Of a DNA stretch of 64,000 nucleotides, positions 1-11,990 are shown one piece after another (the stretch's first letter is position 1; each line of letters starts with the position of its first letter). Made by a program: the position numbers and the translations under genes. The notes under the pieces are model-generated. The model worked only from the letters and a program-made list of their open reading frames with translations. It had not been told where the DNA came from and made no database searches. The DNA lies in contig JALJCO010003022.1 of NCBI GenBank assembly GCA_023101725.1, positions 1 to 64,000 of the forward strand, read 5' to 3'. The stretch comes from Atherinomorus stipes. Its lineage: Eukaryota > Chordata > Actinopteri > Atheriniformes > Atherinidae.

Positions 1-103
1 TTTTATTTTTATTTAAACCTAGTCAGCGCATTTTTATTTATTTTTTATTTTTATTTAAATTTTATTTTTTATTATCTAACCTTTATTTAACCAGGCAAAG
101 ACA
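1..103. other. A/T-rich flank without a gene
   Basis: T-rich sequence with repeated TTTATTT units and an ACCTTTATTTAACCAGG stretch, which resembles the edge of a dispersed fish repeat. Nothing codes here. It is simply the flank into which the TTAA MITE at 108 inserted. Confidence 0.4.
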
Positions 104-107
104 TTAA

Positions 108-575
108 AGACACACAACGGAACTTTCAGCAGTTTTCTCAGTGACGCGCCCCCTATCGGCGGCTAAACTAGCATCCATCTTGTTCGTACCTGTACTGTAA
201 GCTCACTCCAGCCAGTAAAAGACAGTCTTATCTTCACTCTTGTTCTGGCCCTTCCTCTGTTTCTTTTCCTCTCTTCCTCCGGTGATGTTTCCTTGCGTTT
301 CTTTTCCGAATTCGACATGATGCGCATTCAAAACACCCGCGATGTTGATACTTGGTTTACATCCGGTTGCTAGTGAGTGACGCGGTGCTGCAACCAATAG
401 TTGGCTGCAACGTCACGGTCGCGTCCCGGATGGGAATCTTACATAGTGCTGTTTCTGAGACCCGGGATGCCTCTGGGCAGTGATGGCTCGAAAATGCGCA
501 TAATGAATGTTGGTGTGACATCAAAACGAGTCAGAAACACAGATTTTTAAGGTTTAAAAGTTACGTTGTGTGTCT
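108..575. mobile_element. TTAA-flanked MITE, family A, copy 1
   Basis: A 468-bp non-autonomous DNA element. The ends read AGACACACAACG and, on the other strand, AGACACACAACGTAAC, and both are flanked directly by TTAA (104-107 and 576-579). TTAA target duplication is characteristic of piggyBac and Kolobok transposases. An inverted second copy lies at 29113-29570, also between TTAA sites, which confirms the boundaries. The open frame inside (203-397) recurs in the second copy on the other strand and has no protein-like features, so I treat it as chance. Confidence 0.85.
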
Positions 576-599
576 TTAAGAACAACACTCTTATTTACA

Positions 600-880
600 A
601 TGCCAGCCTGGCAAAACAACCCAACATGTTAACTAATTTAACACAGCATTTGGGTTAGATGTGTAACCCATCTAGTTGGGTTTCAATGCACAGCTCATTC
701 TGTTGGGTCAAATTAACTACTGCTGGGTTGGTGCTGTATTGACCCAGTGGTTGGGTTATAAAATAACTCAAATTGGGTTGTTTTTAACCCAGCAGTTTAT
801 AGAATATCATATTTTCAGAATCCATATTATAGATTTAATAAGTGCTGCCATTGCATGTAAAATATAGTGGGTTTATTATT
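600..880. repeat. TGGGTT/AACCCA-rich dispersed repeat
   Basis: The short words TTGGGTT and AACCCAGC alternate on both strands over about 200 bases, giving several small self-complementary segments. This pattern is common in fish MITE ends. I could not define exact borders or a target duplication. Confidence 0.35.
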
Positions 881-1170
881 AATAGTAATAACAGTACATT
901 TTATTTGTAACACACTTTACATTTGAACTCAAATTGCTACAAAGACCACAGTTTAAAAACAAGCAATAAAAGCAATAACCTAAAACAGAACATAGTAAAA
1001 GTTTTTAAAAAATATATATAAAATGAGTTAAAATAGGTGTCAGTTTCTATTTCCATTCAATCACAGAGAGAAAGAAGACGAGGGTCTTCAGTGTGCTTCA
1101 TCGGCAAGGTCAGTGTTGCCAAATAGGAATTAAAGAAATATCTTAATGTTTCTTTAAAGTGATCATATGT

Positions 1171-2462
1171 GTGGACGGTAGAGGGAGGAGAGTGTTGGGG
1201 GTGGAGGGAGGAGTGAGGTGTGGGTATGTAAGGTCGGAGCGCGGAGCGGGTGGATGTATGTGTGTGGGGGGTGCATGTGGGTGTTGGGGTATGTGTGTGG
1301 GGAGTGTGTGTGTGAGCGTGGTGGTGGGGTAGGGGGTGGTAGCAGTGGTGGTATCCTGGTGTCAGGTGTATGGGGCAGGGACGTTGGGGTGGGGGCTGGC
1401 CTGCCCCTGGGGGGTGTCGTCTGGGGGTCCGGTCCTCCTGGGTTTGGGTTGGGCCACCCGGGTCGGGTGGGGGGCGGCTGCTCCTGGGCGCTTGGGCCCT
1501 GGGCCCGGCGCTGTCTCTGCCCCGGGGGTCGCCCGGCGCTTGGTGGGGTCGGCATCTGCTGGTCTTGGTCCGCTGGGGCCTGGGCCCCCAGACCGCGGGG
1601 GGCTCCGGCTGGGGCCGCCTTTTGCCGCCCTTTGGGGGATGCATGTCCGTTCTTTGGGGGGGGGATAGCTGGGATCTGGGCCTCTGGGTGGCTGCTGGGG
1701 GCCTGGGCCGTGAACCTTGCGGGCTTCCTCCTCCTTGCAGAGACGAGGCTGCATCTGCATGACTGTATCACCATGGAGCACCCTTTATTATGCATGTTGA
1801 CACTGTGACACTGCTTCCCATTGCGATGACTAGGTTGTACCTCTTCTCTACTTCCCATTGCGCTGACTAGGTTGTACCTCTTTCTCTACTTCCCATTGCG
1901 CTGACTAGGTTGTACCTCTTCTCTACTTCCCATTGCGATGATTAGGTTGTACCTCTTCTCTACTTCCCATTGCGCTGACTAGGTTGTACCTCTTCTCTGC
2001 GTAGATCTGCGTGTGTTTGTATGATCTGAGGACATTTATGCCACCTGCGGGTCCTCCTGTAGGGGATTGCTTGTTTTGTTTTTCCGATAGAGACCTTGGA
2101 ATGTTGTTTAGGGATTTCTGTACAGATGCACCAGTGAACTGTGTAAGCGGATTCATGTTTTCCTCCTCCTCTCTTCCTCTTCCTTACTCCTTTCTCTCTG
2201 TTCCACTTTCTATCAGTACCTCTGTTAACTTTCATTTCTCCCTTGTCAGGCCCAGCAGTATGAAATGGAATGCTGTTATAGACAAATGTTTAATTAAAAA
2301 AAAATAAAATGAATAAACAGGATATCAAGTGGAGCCTTATGTTCATAAAGCTCCGTTTGGTAAAGCAAAACTGTTCAACAAAATAAAGCAATCAGATTTC
2401 CATTTTGCTTGCTATAATGCTGGACAGGACAAGTAGAAAAAAAATAAAATAAATAAATAAAA
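1171..2462 (+). mobile_element. 5'-truncated poly(A)-type LINE 3' end, copy 1
   Basis: Retroposon body bounded by the direct repeat TGATCATATGT (1160-1170 and 2463-2473), an 11-bp target site duplication. The tail is A-rich (AAATAAAATAAATAAATAAAA). The first half is very G/C-rich (1340-1740) and the second half holds a 37-bp tandem array. No reverse transcriptase is present, so only 3' untranslated sequence was copied. A second, shorter copy at 46825-47408 shares the segment from about 1687 onward and has its own target duplication, so this is a real interspersed family. The clade (L1/Tx1-like or Rex1-like) cannot be settled from the untranslated region alone. Confidence 0.75.
1812..1997 (+). 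repeat. 37-bp minisatellite, about five units
   Basis: Five near-identical units beginning CTTCCCATTGCG and containing GACTAGGTTGTACCTC sit head to tail inside the LINE 3' end. The copy at about 46950-47040 has fewer and more degraded units, so the array length varies between copies of the LINE. Confidence 0.85.
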
Positions 2463-2473
2463 TGATCATATGT

Positions 2474-3080
2474 TGACTTAAACTAATATATTTACTAAAA
2501 CAAAGGCTGAAAATTCACATGCTGGGGCTATTTCAAAGGAAAGCTGTCACATGGCAACATCAATCAGCCAGAAATCCCAAAGGAAGGTCCCAGACTTTTG
2601 AGCTGTAGTTACAGACATGATGTACATATTTAAATAAGTGACTGAGGTCTGCAGGTTATATACTTACTCATGGATTGATACTCATCATATATACCACAGT
2701 AGTGAACAACAATTCATCTTAAAAAAAATGATGCAAATGATGTATATTATTCCACATTTTATGAAGAAGCCATGTTTAAACTCATTTTACTGCAAGTTTT
2801 ACCCAGAACCTTTTGTACATTGAATCTCATTCACCATTTTGATTGTAAAAAGAAGAACTCTGGAACAACAGGATCAAAATTATTCCTCTTCCTTCTTTTT
2901 CCCCATATTTGCTGCAGTGAAATGCTGCACCACCAGAGGGACACGAACACAAATCACCTTGGCTTGGAGAAAACGTTTCAAACCTTCCTTCTTATTCCAG
3001 AACCGTGCTGTACTTGTGATTTAAAAAAGAAACGTGCGTGTGAGAGCTCAGCTTCTCCTCTCAGACTCCTGGCTGTAGTT
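2474..3080. other. no gene recognised
   Basis: A/T-rich sequence with only short unrelated frames. It has no repeat partner elsewhere in the window and may be unique intergenic DNA. Confidence 0.4.
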
Positions 3081-3641
3081 CAGGGGTCTGCAACCTGCAA
3101 CCTGCTCCAGAGCCGCTATGTGGGCCGACTACTATGGCTCTCAATAACTTAAAACTAAAAATAACAAAGAACCAACTCATATTTTTAATCATACCAGTAT
3201 AATAACAGTTGTAGATTTGAGCAGTTTTGTTCTGGAATAATTGTGAATTTCCACAACATAATGACACTAAATGTACCAAGGCAATAATATATTTGCTTTA
3301 AATTTGTTTCTTTTGTCATTAACTTGGATATTAGGGCTTTTTTTTCCCACATAATTTACCACAAATACCTACATTTTGATTGAACCGTTTTCATTCAATT
3401 GAATCACATAGAAGACAAGGTGTCCTCTTATTGCAATTTTTTCTTTAAATTTCAAAACCTAAAAGTAGAAATGAAACTGATTCCTTTAAAAAGAACATCA
3501 AATTTTCTATAGTATGTATCAATAATGACAATTTGCCTTTTTTTGTTAAAAGGATAAGAACATCTGGGGCTCTAAATAACTTTTATTTAGCTAGCTGAGA
3601 CGAAAACTGGCTCTTTGGATTGTAAAGGCTGCAGACCCCTG
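3081..3641. mobile_element. hAT-type MITE, CAGGGGTCTGCA family, copy 1
   Basis: The ends read CAGGGGTCTGCAACCTGC at 3081 and, inverted, CAGGGGTCTGCAGCC at 3641. The flanks are CTGTAGTT and CTTTAGTT, an 8-bp duplication with one mismatch, as expected for a hAT insertion. A/T-rich interior without coding capacity. A second copy starts at 57222 and is interrupted by a SINE. This copy shows the uninterrupted sequence at that position (about 3505-3520). Confidence 0.85.
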
Positions 3642-3974
3642 CTTTAGTTGTTGATTCTTAAAGATCAAGGCCTGTCAGAAAGATGCATCCTGCCATCACA
3701 CACACTCATCAGTGTGGCCCTCGTCTCTGGTGAAGAATAATAAAGTTCATCAGATCAGTCTTTAGCAGGAACATCTCACCTCATTTGTCCAGTTTGATTT
3801 CCGCCCTCTTCTCTTGAGATGATGGGCCTGCAGCAAGAACGTCTCATTTTGTAAATGGCATTCATTACCACTGTCTCCAGTTCAGGAGAATGAATCACAT
3901 CAAATCTGTAAAAAAAAAACAAACAAACAAACAAACATGTAAGTTAAAACAGAAAACTATGATTTCCAAATCTG

Positions 3975-4150
3975 TCAGTCAGTCATTCTCTGTACCACTT
4001 ATCCAGTTCAGGGTCGTGGGGGTTGCTGGAGTCTATCCCAGCTATTATCAGGCAAGAGGCGGGTACACCCTGGACAGGTCGCCAGTCTGTTGCAGGACCA
4101 ACACAGAGACAGAGACTGCCATTCACGCTCACATTCATTCCTAGGGGAAA
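3975..4150. repeat. common teleost interspersed repeat fragment
   Basis: Contains CTGTACCACTTATCCAGTTC, GGTACACCCTGGACAGG and CGCCAGTCTGTTGCAGG, a text that recurs throughout fish genomes (recalled, not searched). A short related piece lies at 31805-31860. I cannot name the parent element. Confidence 0.5.
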
Positions 4151-4739
4151 TTTAGGTGTGTCTTATGGTGAAGTCTGGAGAAGTGGGGGGTAGGGAGTTG
4201 GTATACGGCATAGGAGCAGGGGAAGAAAGTCCTTCCCAATTAACAAAGGGAGGGGATCCTCCTCAAGCCCCCAACTCAAGCCCTACGCTAGGGCTGGGCC
4301 GGAGGGGGGATCGATCGCATCCATCATGGTATCGTCGCTCATCTAATAAAAAGCCAGAAGGATAATTATAAAAAAAAAACAAAAACTTTATTTACATAAG
4401 CAGAATGTACAAACTCTGGTGAGGGGAGTAACAAGGAGTTTTATACAATTCTGTACGGTTATATCAAGAACAAACGCACTGAAAGGTTTGAACAATAAAC
4501 CTACAAAAAGGGTTTAAATAAAATAATGGAAAATAAGATATTTAGTGAAAAAAAAAAAAAAAAAATAAAATAAAATGAAATGAAATGAAAAATAATATAC
4601 TCATCCCAGGAAAGAAAGTAAAATCAGTAGTATTTAGTGCACAATACAATAAATTATAGTTACAAAGCGATGGAAACACAAAGTTAATCATCATGACTGG
4701 GCTTAAAGAAAGGGAAGGTGAGGTGAGTTGAGCAGAAAA

Positions 4740-5065
4740 GTGATGGTGGAAAAGGGGCATAAGTGTTTCAGCTGATCTGAGACTTTCTGGGAGTTTCCAG
4801 TCATGTGGAGCATAGAAGCTGAACGCAGCTTCTCCAGGTCTGGTTCTGACTCTGGAACTGATAAAAGACCGGATCCAGATGACCTGAGGGGTCTGGTAGG
4901 TTCATACTGGGTCAACAGGTCACTGATGTATTTTGATGTATTCAGAGCTTTATACAGTAGACCAGCAACAGAACTTTAAAGTCTATTCTCTTACGGACCG
5001 GCAGCCAGTGTAAAGACCTCAGAGCTTTGGATGGATCCACCCGCCTGCAGTGCACAGGCCGTTTT
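4740..5065 (-). mobile_element. L2 LINE 3' fragment
   Basis: On the - strand this stretch is the end of the L2 coding region: it matches 11500-11740, including the words encoding HWLPV, YKALN, LLTQYEP and the WNKLP region. It is 5'-truncated, and frames are broken. It belongs to the same family as the larger L2 copy at 6.6-12.0 kb. Confidence 0.85.
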
Positions 5066-5199
5066 ATACAGCCAGTTTTCCATCTGACAGAATTAAGAAA
5101 GATTACTCTTTCTCATGTATGTCAAGAATACACCTGAAGCATCCTACCATAAAAACTCAAATGCAAATGATGTCTTATGTGTCAATGATGTGGCACTAG

Positions 5200-5815
5200 G
5201 TACGTTTCCATGAAGACTTTTTTCTTTCCCCTTTCGAAATGAAATCATTCTGATTGAAGATTTCAGGGCAGCTGTTTACATGGGAACTAATTCATTCTAA
5301 TCTGGCGTGTACATGCGCCAACATTTATTCGGAATAATCCTGTCTGACATGCGCAGAATGATGTAAATCACGTTATTTATCAAAGACGGAGGTCTACAAA
5401 CTGCAAACACGGTTGTTGTGGTTTCTGCAAGACTTTAATCCAGCAGCTGATCCTCATGAACTCCTGCTGCAGACAAACCAATAGAAAAAGGCGCAGAGAC
5501 AGAGTTTGAATTAAAAACAAACTTTCTGTTGCTGTCCAGAGAATAATGTTGTTCACCGCCATCTGTGAAAGTGAGGAAACGTCACTCGTTGCACGCTGAC
5601 GTGTCATCAAAGCATCGCTCTAACAGCGCAACCTCACAACTTTCCGATTCAGCGTTTACATGATGCCATGATCGGTTTGGGGAAAGGAATATTCTACCCC
5701 TGAAATCGAATGAGAATTCATTCGGTTCGGCATTTTTCATTACAAAAGAGCTTTTTAAGCCAAAAGCAATCACTACATTTGGGTCCATGTAAATGCAGCC
5801 ACTGATTGGCTGATT
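5200..5815. mobile_element. MITE with TTTACATGG-type ends
   Basis: Begins around TAGGTACGTTTCCATG and ends around GGGTCCATGTAAATGCAGCC, so the two ends are imperfect inverted copies of a GTTTACATGGACC-like terminus. Non-coding. A fragment of a related end lies at 12768-12800. Superfamily not determined. Confidence 0.45.
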
Positions 5816-6775
5816 ACGTCATGCATTCACATAAGCCAGTGGCTCGCAACCATTTTTCTACAAAGTATCCCGTATGAAATATATTTTCAGCCTGTGCTGT
5901 CCAAGGTTAACTCACATGCCTCCCTTTTACACCAACAGTCACTTAAAAATCATTCTTATGACATCTTTCTCTAGTCATTTGCTCACATTACCCCTTATTT
6001 CCTTTAATTCAATCATTCAGATACTAATTACTCATAACCTTAATCATTACTGGTAATACAATTAGGATTACTTCTCTCATTTATGTGCTCAGCTGCTCAG
6101 AGTCTGTATCCAGAGATCAGTTTTGACTTCTTCTGGTGGTTGGTTTTAAGTAGGTTTCGGGGAGTTAACTTATTGAGGCTCCTTCGACAGCCTGAAACCA
6201 AAGACTGTAGAAAATAGGGGCGTAGTATCCGGTTACGTTTGAATAGAGGAAAGTAAAGCCAGTTGGGCATTTCCCACCGTCGCCATCTTGCCGTGTCGCG
6301 TTTGTCGTCACTCCCTGAAAACACTGAAATTGGCAAAGCGCGACATCGGGGCAAATGATTGACAGCTGACGTGTTCTGGGCCACACGCTAACCGAGCTAA
6401 CTCAAAACTTACAGGCGCTAATTAAGATTAGCCCCTAAGTGGTGGGGTAAAGGTAAGACACGCTTAGACTTGCTATTATCTGACTAAAAACCACCATGTT
6501 GGTACTTATCTGCAGAAAATGATGTACTGACAAGTTAAATTCAAAGCATTTACTGTATGTTAACACAATCTGAAAAGTGTATTTGTAAACGACAATGATG
6601 ACTTTCCCAGAACAAGCTGGGACCCTGTTTAGAAGCTTCTACTATCCCTGTCCTGATACGTAACAGAAGGAGAAATGTAGCTCTGTCAGAACACAGAGCT
6701 CCACTCTATATGGTTTTTATCAAAAGTAAACATACAGCCTGTTCCAAAACATGATGATGCTCTTAGAACGCTTAA

Positions 6776-7615
6776 AGGGGAAGTTAGAATTTTTACATAG
6801 GGCCTCATTTTCAAGTGAGCCAGAATACTACTTATCACTGAAGACGGTTTCAACATATTTCATTCCGTTATTCTAGTTCCAGTGGGTCGCCAATGCTAAT
6901 GCTAGTGCAAGTCAATAGGAATCTGCTAGCCTGTCATTAATAACTATCTTATCCACTCTACAGAAGATCCGAGGAAATCATTTCTAACTTAGACTATCTG
7001 TGTAAATGCCGTGTTAACAGAATAATGTTACAAATAAAACTAACCTGCATTTCGTTGATTTTGATTGTTGCTGTGAGAAACTTTACAAAGTTTTACTTCC
7101 TGTATTTGACAGCAGAGTGATGTCTCATCAGCTGCTACATCCATGAAGGAATCTGATTACACAAATATAAAGTCTAAAATATGGCCACGTCTGAAAGGCA
7201 TGAGGATATGTCGGATTTTGTAGATGATTTCGAACTTTTTCCATCAAACTAACTGTCACCTTGTCTTTATGAACTGAAATACACTGACAAAGGTTGTAAG
7301 CTGGTAAGAAACTAGTTCTCAATATGTAATGCAAAATTTGTCATACAAGGCTAGTTTTATTAGTTTAACACGAGTTTACTAGTTTAATACGGCATTTACA
7401 CAGATAGGCTTGCTGATTTGCCTCAGATCTTCTCTGGAGTGGATAAGATTGGTTTAAATGACAGGCTAGCGATTCCTATAGACTTCCACTAGCATTAGCA
7501 TCAGCGACCTCCTGGAACTAGAATAACGGGATGAAATATGTTGAAACCATCTTCAGTGATAAGTGTTTCTGGCTCACTGTAAATGAGGCCCTATGTCAAA
7601 ATTCTGACTTCCCCT
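6776..7615. mobile_element. TTAA-flanked MITE, family B, long inverted arms
   Basis: An 840-bp element between TTAA sites (6772-6775 and 7616-7619). The ends are AGGGGAAGTTAGAATTTT and its inverted counterpart AGGGGAAGTCAGAATTTTG. The arms are inverted copies over roughly 240 bases (about 6776-7020 against 7385-7615), so the element can fold into a long hairpin. The target lies inside the L2 LINE, so it is younger than the LINE. Confidence 0.85.
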
Positions 7616-7659
7616 TTAAGTTATCTATACTAAATGTTTAATCCCTAGCAGGAAAGTAA

Positions 7660-9118
7660 TTTTTAATCAGTGATTTTATCACTGAACATAGCCTTGACTT
7701 TATGTTTTTAACTGAGACTTGGTTACATGAAAACTGTCATTCAGCTCTTATTGAGGCCCCCCCCCTAACTTCAGTTTCATCAGTGAAGCCAGAGTGAACA
7801 GGGGAGGTGGGGGGGTCGTTATCTTATTCAGAGACTTGTTCCAGTGTAAACAGTTATCTCTTGGGGATTTCCCTTCTTTTGAATACGTGGCTTTACAGCT
7901 GACGGCCTCATCCAGAGTCATGTTTTTAAATATTTATCGACCGCCCAAATACTGTGCAGATTTTAATGATGATTTTACTGAACTGTTGTCTGTGATTTGT
8001 GAGGATTATGACCATCCTCTTATCATTGGCAATTTTAACATCCATTTTGACTGTCCTGACAAAGGGACGAAAGTCCAACACTCTGGACAACTTTGGGTTG
8101 ACTCAGCATGTCACAGAGCCCACACACAATAAAGGACACACCTTAGATCTACTGATCTCGAAGGGTCTGGACATTATTAAGGTTACAATGTGTGATGTGG
8201 GGCTGTCGGATCACTGCTGTGTTTTCTTTGAGAGTACTATCTCAGTGCACACAAATGTCTCAGAGGAGGTGATAACAAAACGGTGTATAACTGAAAATAC
8301 CAGTGGGATTTTTAACCAGGTCTTCTCTCTAACACCTGCCCTGTCAGGGGCTTCAGTCAATGAGCTGGTCACTAGCTTTAATGCTAACATGCTGAGTGTC
8401 ATGGATTCTACTGCTCCTATTAAGGTGAAGGTTATCTCTGGAAGGAAAACGTCTCCTTGGAGAAATTCCACACTGGTGAAAACTGGAAAGAGAGAGTGTC
8501 GGAAAGCCGAGCGCAGATGGAGAAAAACAAAACTACAAGTTCATTATGACATCTATAAAGAGAAACTTCACTTTTATAATTTACAGCTGAGGAATGCAAA
8601 GAATTCATATTTTTCTGACATCATCACTAAAAATGGTCATAATGCTTGGGCCTTATTTGCTACAGTCGACAGGCTAACAAACCCTCCTGTGTCAGTAGCA
8701 CCTGAATTTTATTCCACCAAAGCCTGCAATGACTTTGCCAAATTCTTCACAGACAAAATTCAAATTATTAGACAAGCCGTTGGTTCAACAACAGCAGGTT
8801 CAGGTCAGGCACTCTGTCCACCAAGTCTAAACACCATGACACAGTTTTATCCCATTACTAGCAAAGAACTGGAGGACATCTTGCATCAACTGAACTCCTC
8901 CTCTTGCTGTTTGGACATCCTGCCCACTGTTTTTTTTTTAAAAAAGGTCTCAAAGACCTTGAAGTCAGATCTGCTTCAGATTGTGAACTCCTCTCTAACG
9001 TCAGGTGTTTTCCCAGAGTCACTGAAAACAGCTGTGATCAAACCTCTGCTAAAAAAGGATAATCTAGACAAGACACAGATGAGCAGCTACAGGCCGATCT
9101 CCAATCTTCCATTTTTAA
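7660..9118 (+). pseudogene. L2 endonuclease and start of reverse transcriptase
   Basis: Reads as the AP-endonuclease domain of an L2 ORF2: words such as LTETWLHEN, LNIYRPPK, IIGNFNIHFD and LSDHC appear in the order expected for endonuclease catalytic blocks. A one-base frameshift near 8070 moves the frame (the + frame from 7999 continues to 9118). The frame then enters the reverse transcriptase N-terminus, ending in SSYRPISNLPFL at the TTAA insertion point. The remaining reverse transcriptase resumes at 10523. A stop at the 5' side (about 7640) and the frameshift mark it as dead. Confidence 0.85.
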
Positions 9119-10522
9119 AGGAGCCCTATCATGAAAAATGGACTTTTAAGAGCTTTTCAGCATGTCAGTGTGTTATTTCCTTATCAAGAAATGATTTAAA
9201 TTGTTATTTTTCTTCATTCATGCATATTTGAGTTATCTACATGAATATTTAAACCAAGCGCTACCTCCCTGCAAACGGCTGACTACCCACCGCGTTACGT
9301 ATGAACGTGGCACCAATCACGAAAGTCCAAATGCGCATGCTCAGTATCGTAGCAAGACGCCCTCTGTTGAACAGAAACTCAGAGAATCCTATACACACTC
9401 TCTGAGGGAAGAAACTAACACCTGCAGGAAGATTTCCTCAGAGACAAGCAGCCATCAGCTAACAGACGTTTGCTCCAGAGTTCAGGAGAATTTTCTTCCT
9501 TTTTTTTTTTTTTTTTTTAAAGCTCTAGAGGACAGCAAGTTGGGAAAATGCAGTTACGTTCAGCGTGGTTATGTTCAGCGTGGGAGTGTATTTGTTGTTC
9601 CTACTGGATGAATCGACTTGCCAGAAGTGGTTGGATTATAACTTCAGGAGCAGGGAAAAAAAAACCTCAACTTTGTGTGTGAACTTCACTCCTGACAACT
9701 TCATGAATCTCGGGCAGTAAAGTGTTTTTTTTTCTCTGGGATTACTTCTGAAACATGACGCAGTTCCTACTATAAAAACGCGCATGGACAGACAACAACA
9801 CTGGTGAGTCAACACATCTCTCAGCTCAATGCTAACTGTTAGCCTATGATTTGTTCGCTAATTTACTTACTTGTCAGGGGTCTCTGTGGTACTTCTGTGG
9901 TACAGCGTGTACTTCAAACTCCATATCAGACTCTGGGTCGAGCGCATACAGCTCCATAACAGGCTGCTCCGTTTGATCTCGTCGATCGGAATCCAATTAT
10001 CCATCAATGTTTACAAGATCCATGTGAGTGCTGCTTAGCTCAGCGCTAACTGTTAGCCTATGATTTGTTCGCTAAATTATTTGCTTGTCAGGGGTCTCTG
10101 TGGTACTTCTGTGGCACTGCGTGTACTTCAAACTCCATATCAGACTCTGGGTCGAGCGCATACAGCTCCATAACAGGCTGCTCTGTTTTATCCCGTCGAT
10201 CGGAGGAATTATCCATCAATGTTTACTACTAACATCCACATGAGAGCTGCCGGTGCCGGTGCTACAGACAATTCTGTGACCCTTCAGAATAAGTGTCTCT
10301 TCCGGGGCGACGTCATGAAATGGGCGTAATACATGCTGCAATTGGTCGAGAGCTCCGCGGTTCAGGACAGTCAGCCATCTTACTTCCGTGTTGGAAATTA
10401 GATGCATCGAAAAACTAATATTTAACACCAAATTAGTTTCTATAGTAACGATGGGAACATATCTAGCTTATAAATGCCTATATTTGACTTTTGGAACATT
10501 TGAAAAGCATGATACAGCTCCT
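9119..10522. mobile_element. TTAA-flanked element, family F, inside L2 reverse transcriptase
   Basis: A 1404-bp insertion between TTAA sites (9115-9118 and 10523-10526). The ends are AGGAGCCCTATCATG and, inverted, AGGAGCTGTATCATG. L2 coding sequence stops at the left TTAA and resumes in frame at the right one. The interior has a tandem duplication (about 9831-10258) but no transposase. Probably a Kolobok- or piggyBac-mobilised non-autonomous element. Confidence 0.85.
9831..10258. repeat. 214-bp tandem duplication
   Basis: Two adjacent copies start at GCTAACTGTTAGCC (9831 and 10045) and stay similar through CAGACTCTGGGTCGAGCG and CATCAATGTTTAC. The copies differ by scattered substitutions and small indels, so the duplication is not recent. 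Confidence 0.85.
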
Positions 10523-11757
10523 TTAAGTAAGATCATCGAAAAAGCAGCCTTTCACCAGCTAAATGACTTTTTAAGAGAAAACAACTGTTATGATGTCTTC
10601 CAGTCAGGTTTTAGACAGCACCACAGCACCAAGACTGCTCTGACCAAAGTTATGAATGGCATATGTCTGAATACTGACGCTGGAAAAAATGTCAGTGTTG
10701 GTTTTACTGGATCTCAGCGCTGCATTTGATACAGTTGACCACATTATATTACTCCAACGACTGGAGAAGTGGGTGGGTCTCTCTAGTTCTGTACTAAACT
10801 GGTTCAAAACATACTTGGAGAACAGGAAGTACTTTGTGTCAGTAGGTAATTTTACGTCTGAGCGGACAAAAATGACCTGTGGAGTTCCCCAGGGCTCTAT
10901 CCTGGGGCCTCTTCTGTTTAACATCTACATGCTCCCACTTGCCCGGGTGATAAAGAACAACAATATTAGTTACCGTAGCTACGCAGATGACACACAGCTA
11001 TATATTACAGTGTCACCAGGAGACCGGGGTCCTTTACAGGCTCTTGGTAAATGTATTGAGGAGTTTAATGACTGGATGTGCCTCAACTTTCTTCAGCTGA
11101 ACAAAAACAAATCCGAGGTGATTGTTTTTGGAGCCAAAGAGAAACGACAGCAGGTTGTCACAGAACTTCAGTCCATCCACCTAAAAACCACCAACCAGGC
11201 CAGAAATCTGGGTGTAGTGATGGACTCAGACCAAAACTTTGAAAAACACATCAAAGCGACCACTAAATCAGCCTACTATCACCTGAAGAACATCTCAAGG
11301 ATAAAAGATCTGATGTTTCAGGAAAATCTGGAACAACTAGTCCATCTTTAGTTGGCTTGACTACTGTAACAGCATCTTTACTGGTCTTCCTAAAAAATCA
11401 GTTAAACAGCTGCAGCTCATTCAGAACTCTGCTGCCCGAGTTCTCACTAAGACCAGAAAAGTGGACCACATCAGTCCAGTTCTGAGGTCTTTACACTGGC
11501 TGCCGGTCCGTCAGAGAATAGACTTCAAAGTCCTGCTGCTGGTTTATAAAGCTCTGAATGGTTTAGGCCCAAAATACATCAGTGACCTCTTGACCCAGTA
11601 TGAACCTACTAGACCCCAGGTCATCTGGATCTGGTCTTTTATCAGTTTTAGAGTCAGAACCAGATATGGAGAAGCTGCGTTCAGCTTCTATGCTCCACAT
11701 GTCTGGAACAAACTCCCAGAAAGCCTCAGATTAGCTAAAACACTTAAGTTTATTTAA
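10523..11757 (+). pseudogene. L2 reverse transcriptase, central and C-terminal part
   Basis: Starts with SKIIEKAAFHQL, the direct continuation of the frame cut at 9118. Reverse-transcriptase blocks are visible in order: LDLSAAFDTVDH, GVPQGSILGPLLFNIY and the YADD catalytic box with the text SYADDTQLYI (about 10976). The C-terminal region has DYCNSIFTGLPK, HWLPVRQRIDFKV and the YKALNG segment typical of L2/CR1. The frame shifts near 11345 and is broken again late. Frames listed separately at 10388-10729, 10689-11351 and 11461-11757 are pieces of this one gene. Confidence 0.9.
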
Positions 11758-11990
11758 ATCCAGGTTAAAGACCCACCTGTTCTCAGCTGCATTTACGTAG
11801 ACGTTAAAATCCGCACGGCTCTATATTATCTCTTTTTAAATCATAAATGTTTTTTAATGTTTTTTATTTTAAATCGTGCTTCTATTTCTTTTTTCTTCCT
11901 TTTGCACCCCGCTGTAATGGTCACCATGCTTTATGTAAAGCACTTTGAGTTGTCCTGTACATGAAATAAACTTGCCTTGCAGCAGCCATG

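Larger units (their letters stand above)
6600..11990 (+). mobile_element. L2-clade LINE, interrupted by two DNA elements
   Basis: A single L2 retrotransposon reads through three blocks: about 6600-6775, 7616-9118 and 10523-11990. The gaps are TTAA-flanked DNA elements. The first block carries a short prelude, the second the apurinic endonuclease and the start of the reverse transcriptase, and the third the rest of the reverse transcriptase and the typical 3' end (TGTAAAGCACTTTGAGTTG). Removing the insertions lines up the reading frame and flanking sequence on both sides. Frameshifts near 8070 and 11345 and scattered stops show that it is inactive. Confidence 0.85.

Noticed and set aside
203..397. 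64-codon frame as a small gene
   Set aside because: It lies inside MITE A and is mirrored, with indels, in the second MITE copy; no conservation of frame.
1057..1858. Overlapping long frames on both strands with Pro/Arg/Gly-rich proteins
   Set aside because: They arise from the G/C-rich LINE 3' segment; all frames are open there and none has a domain.
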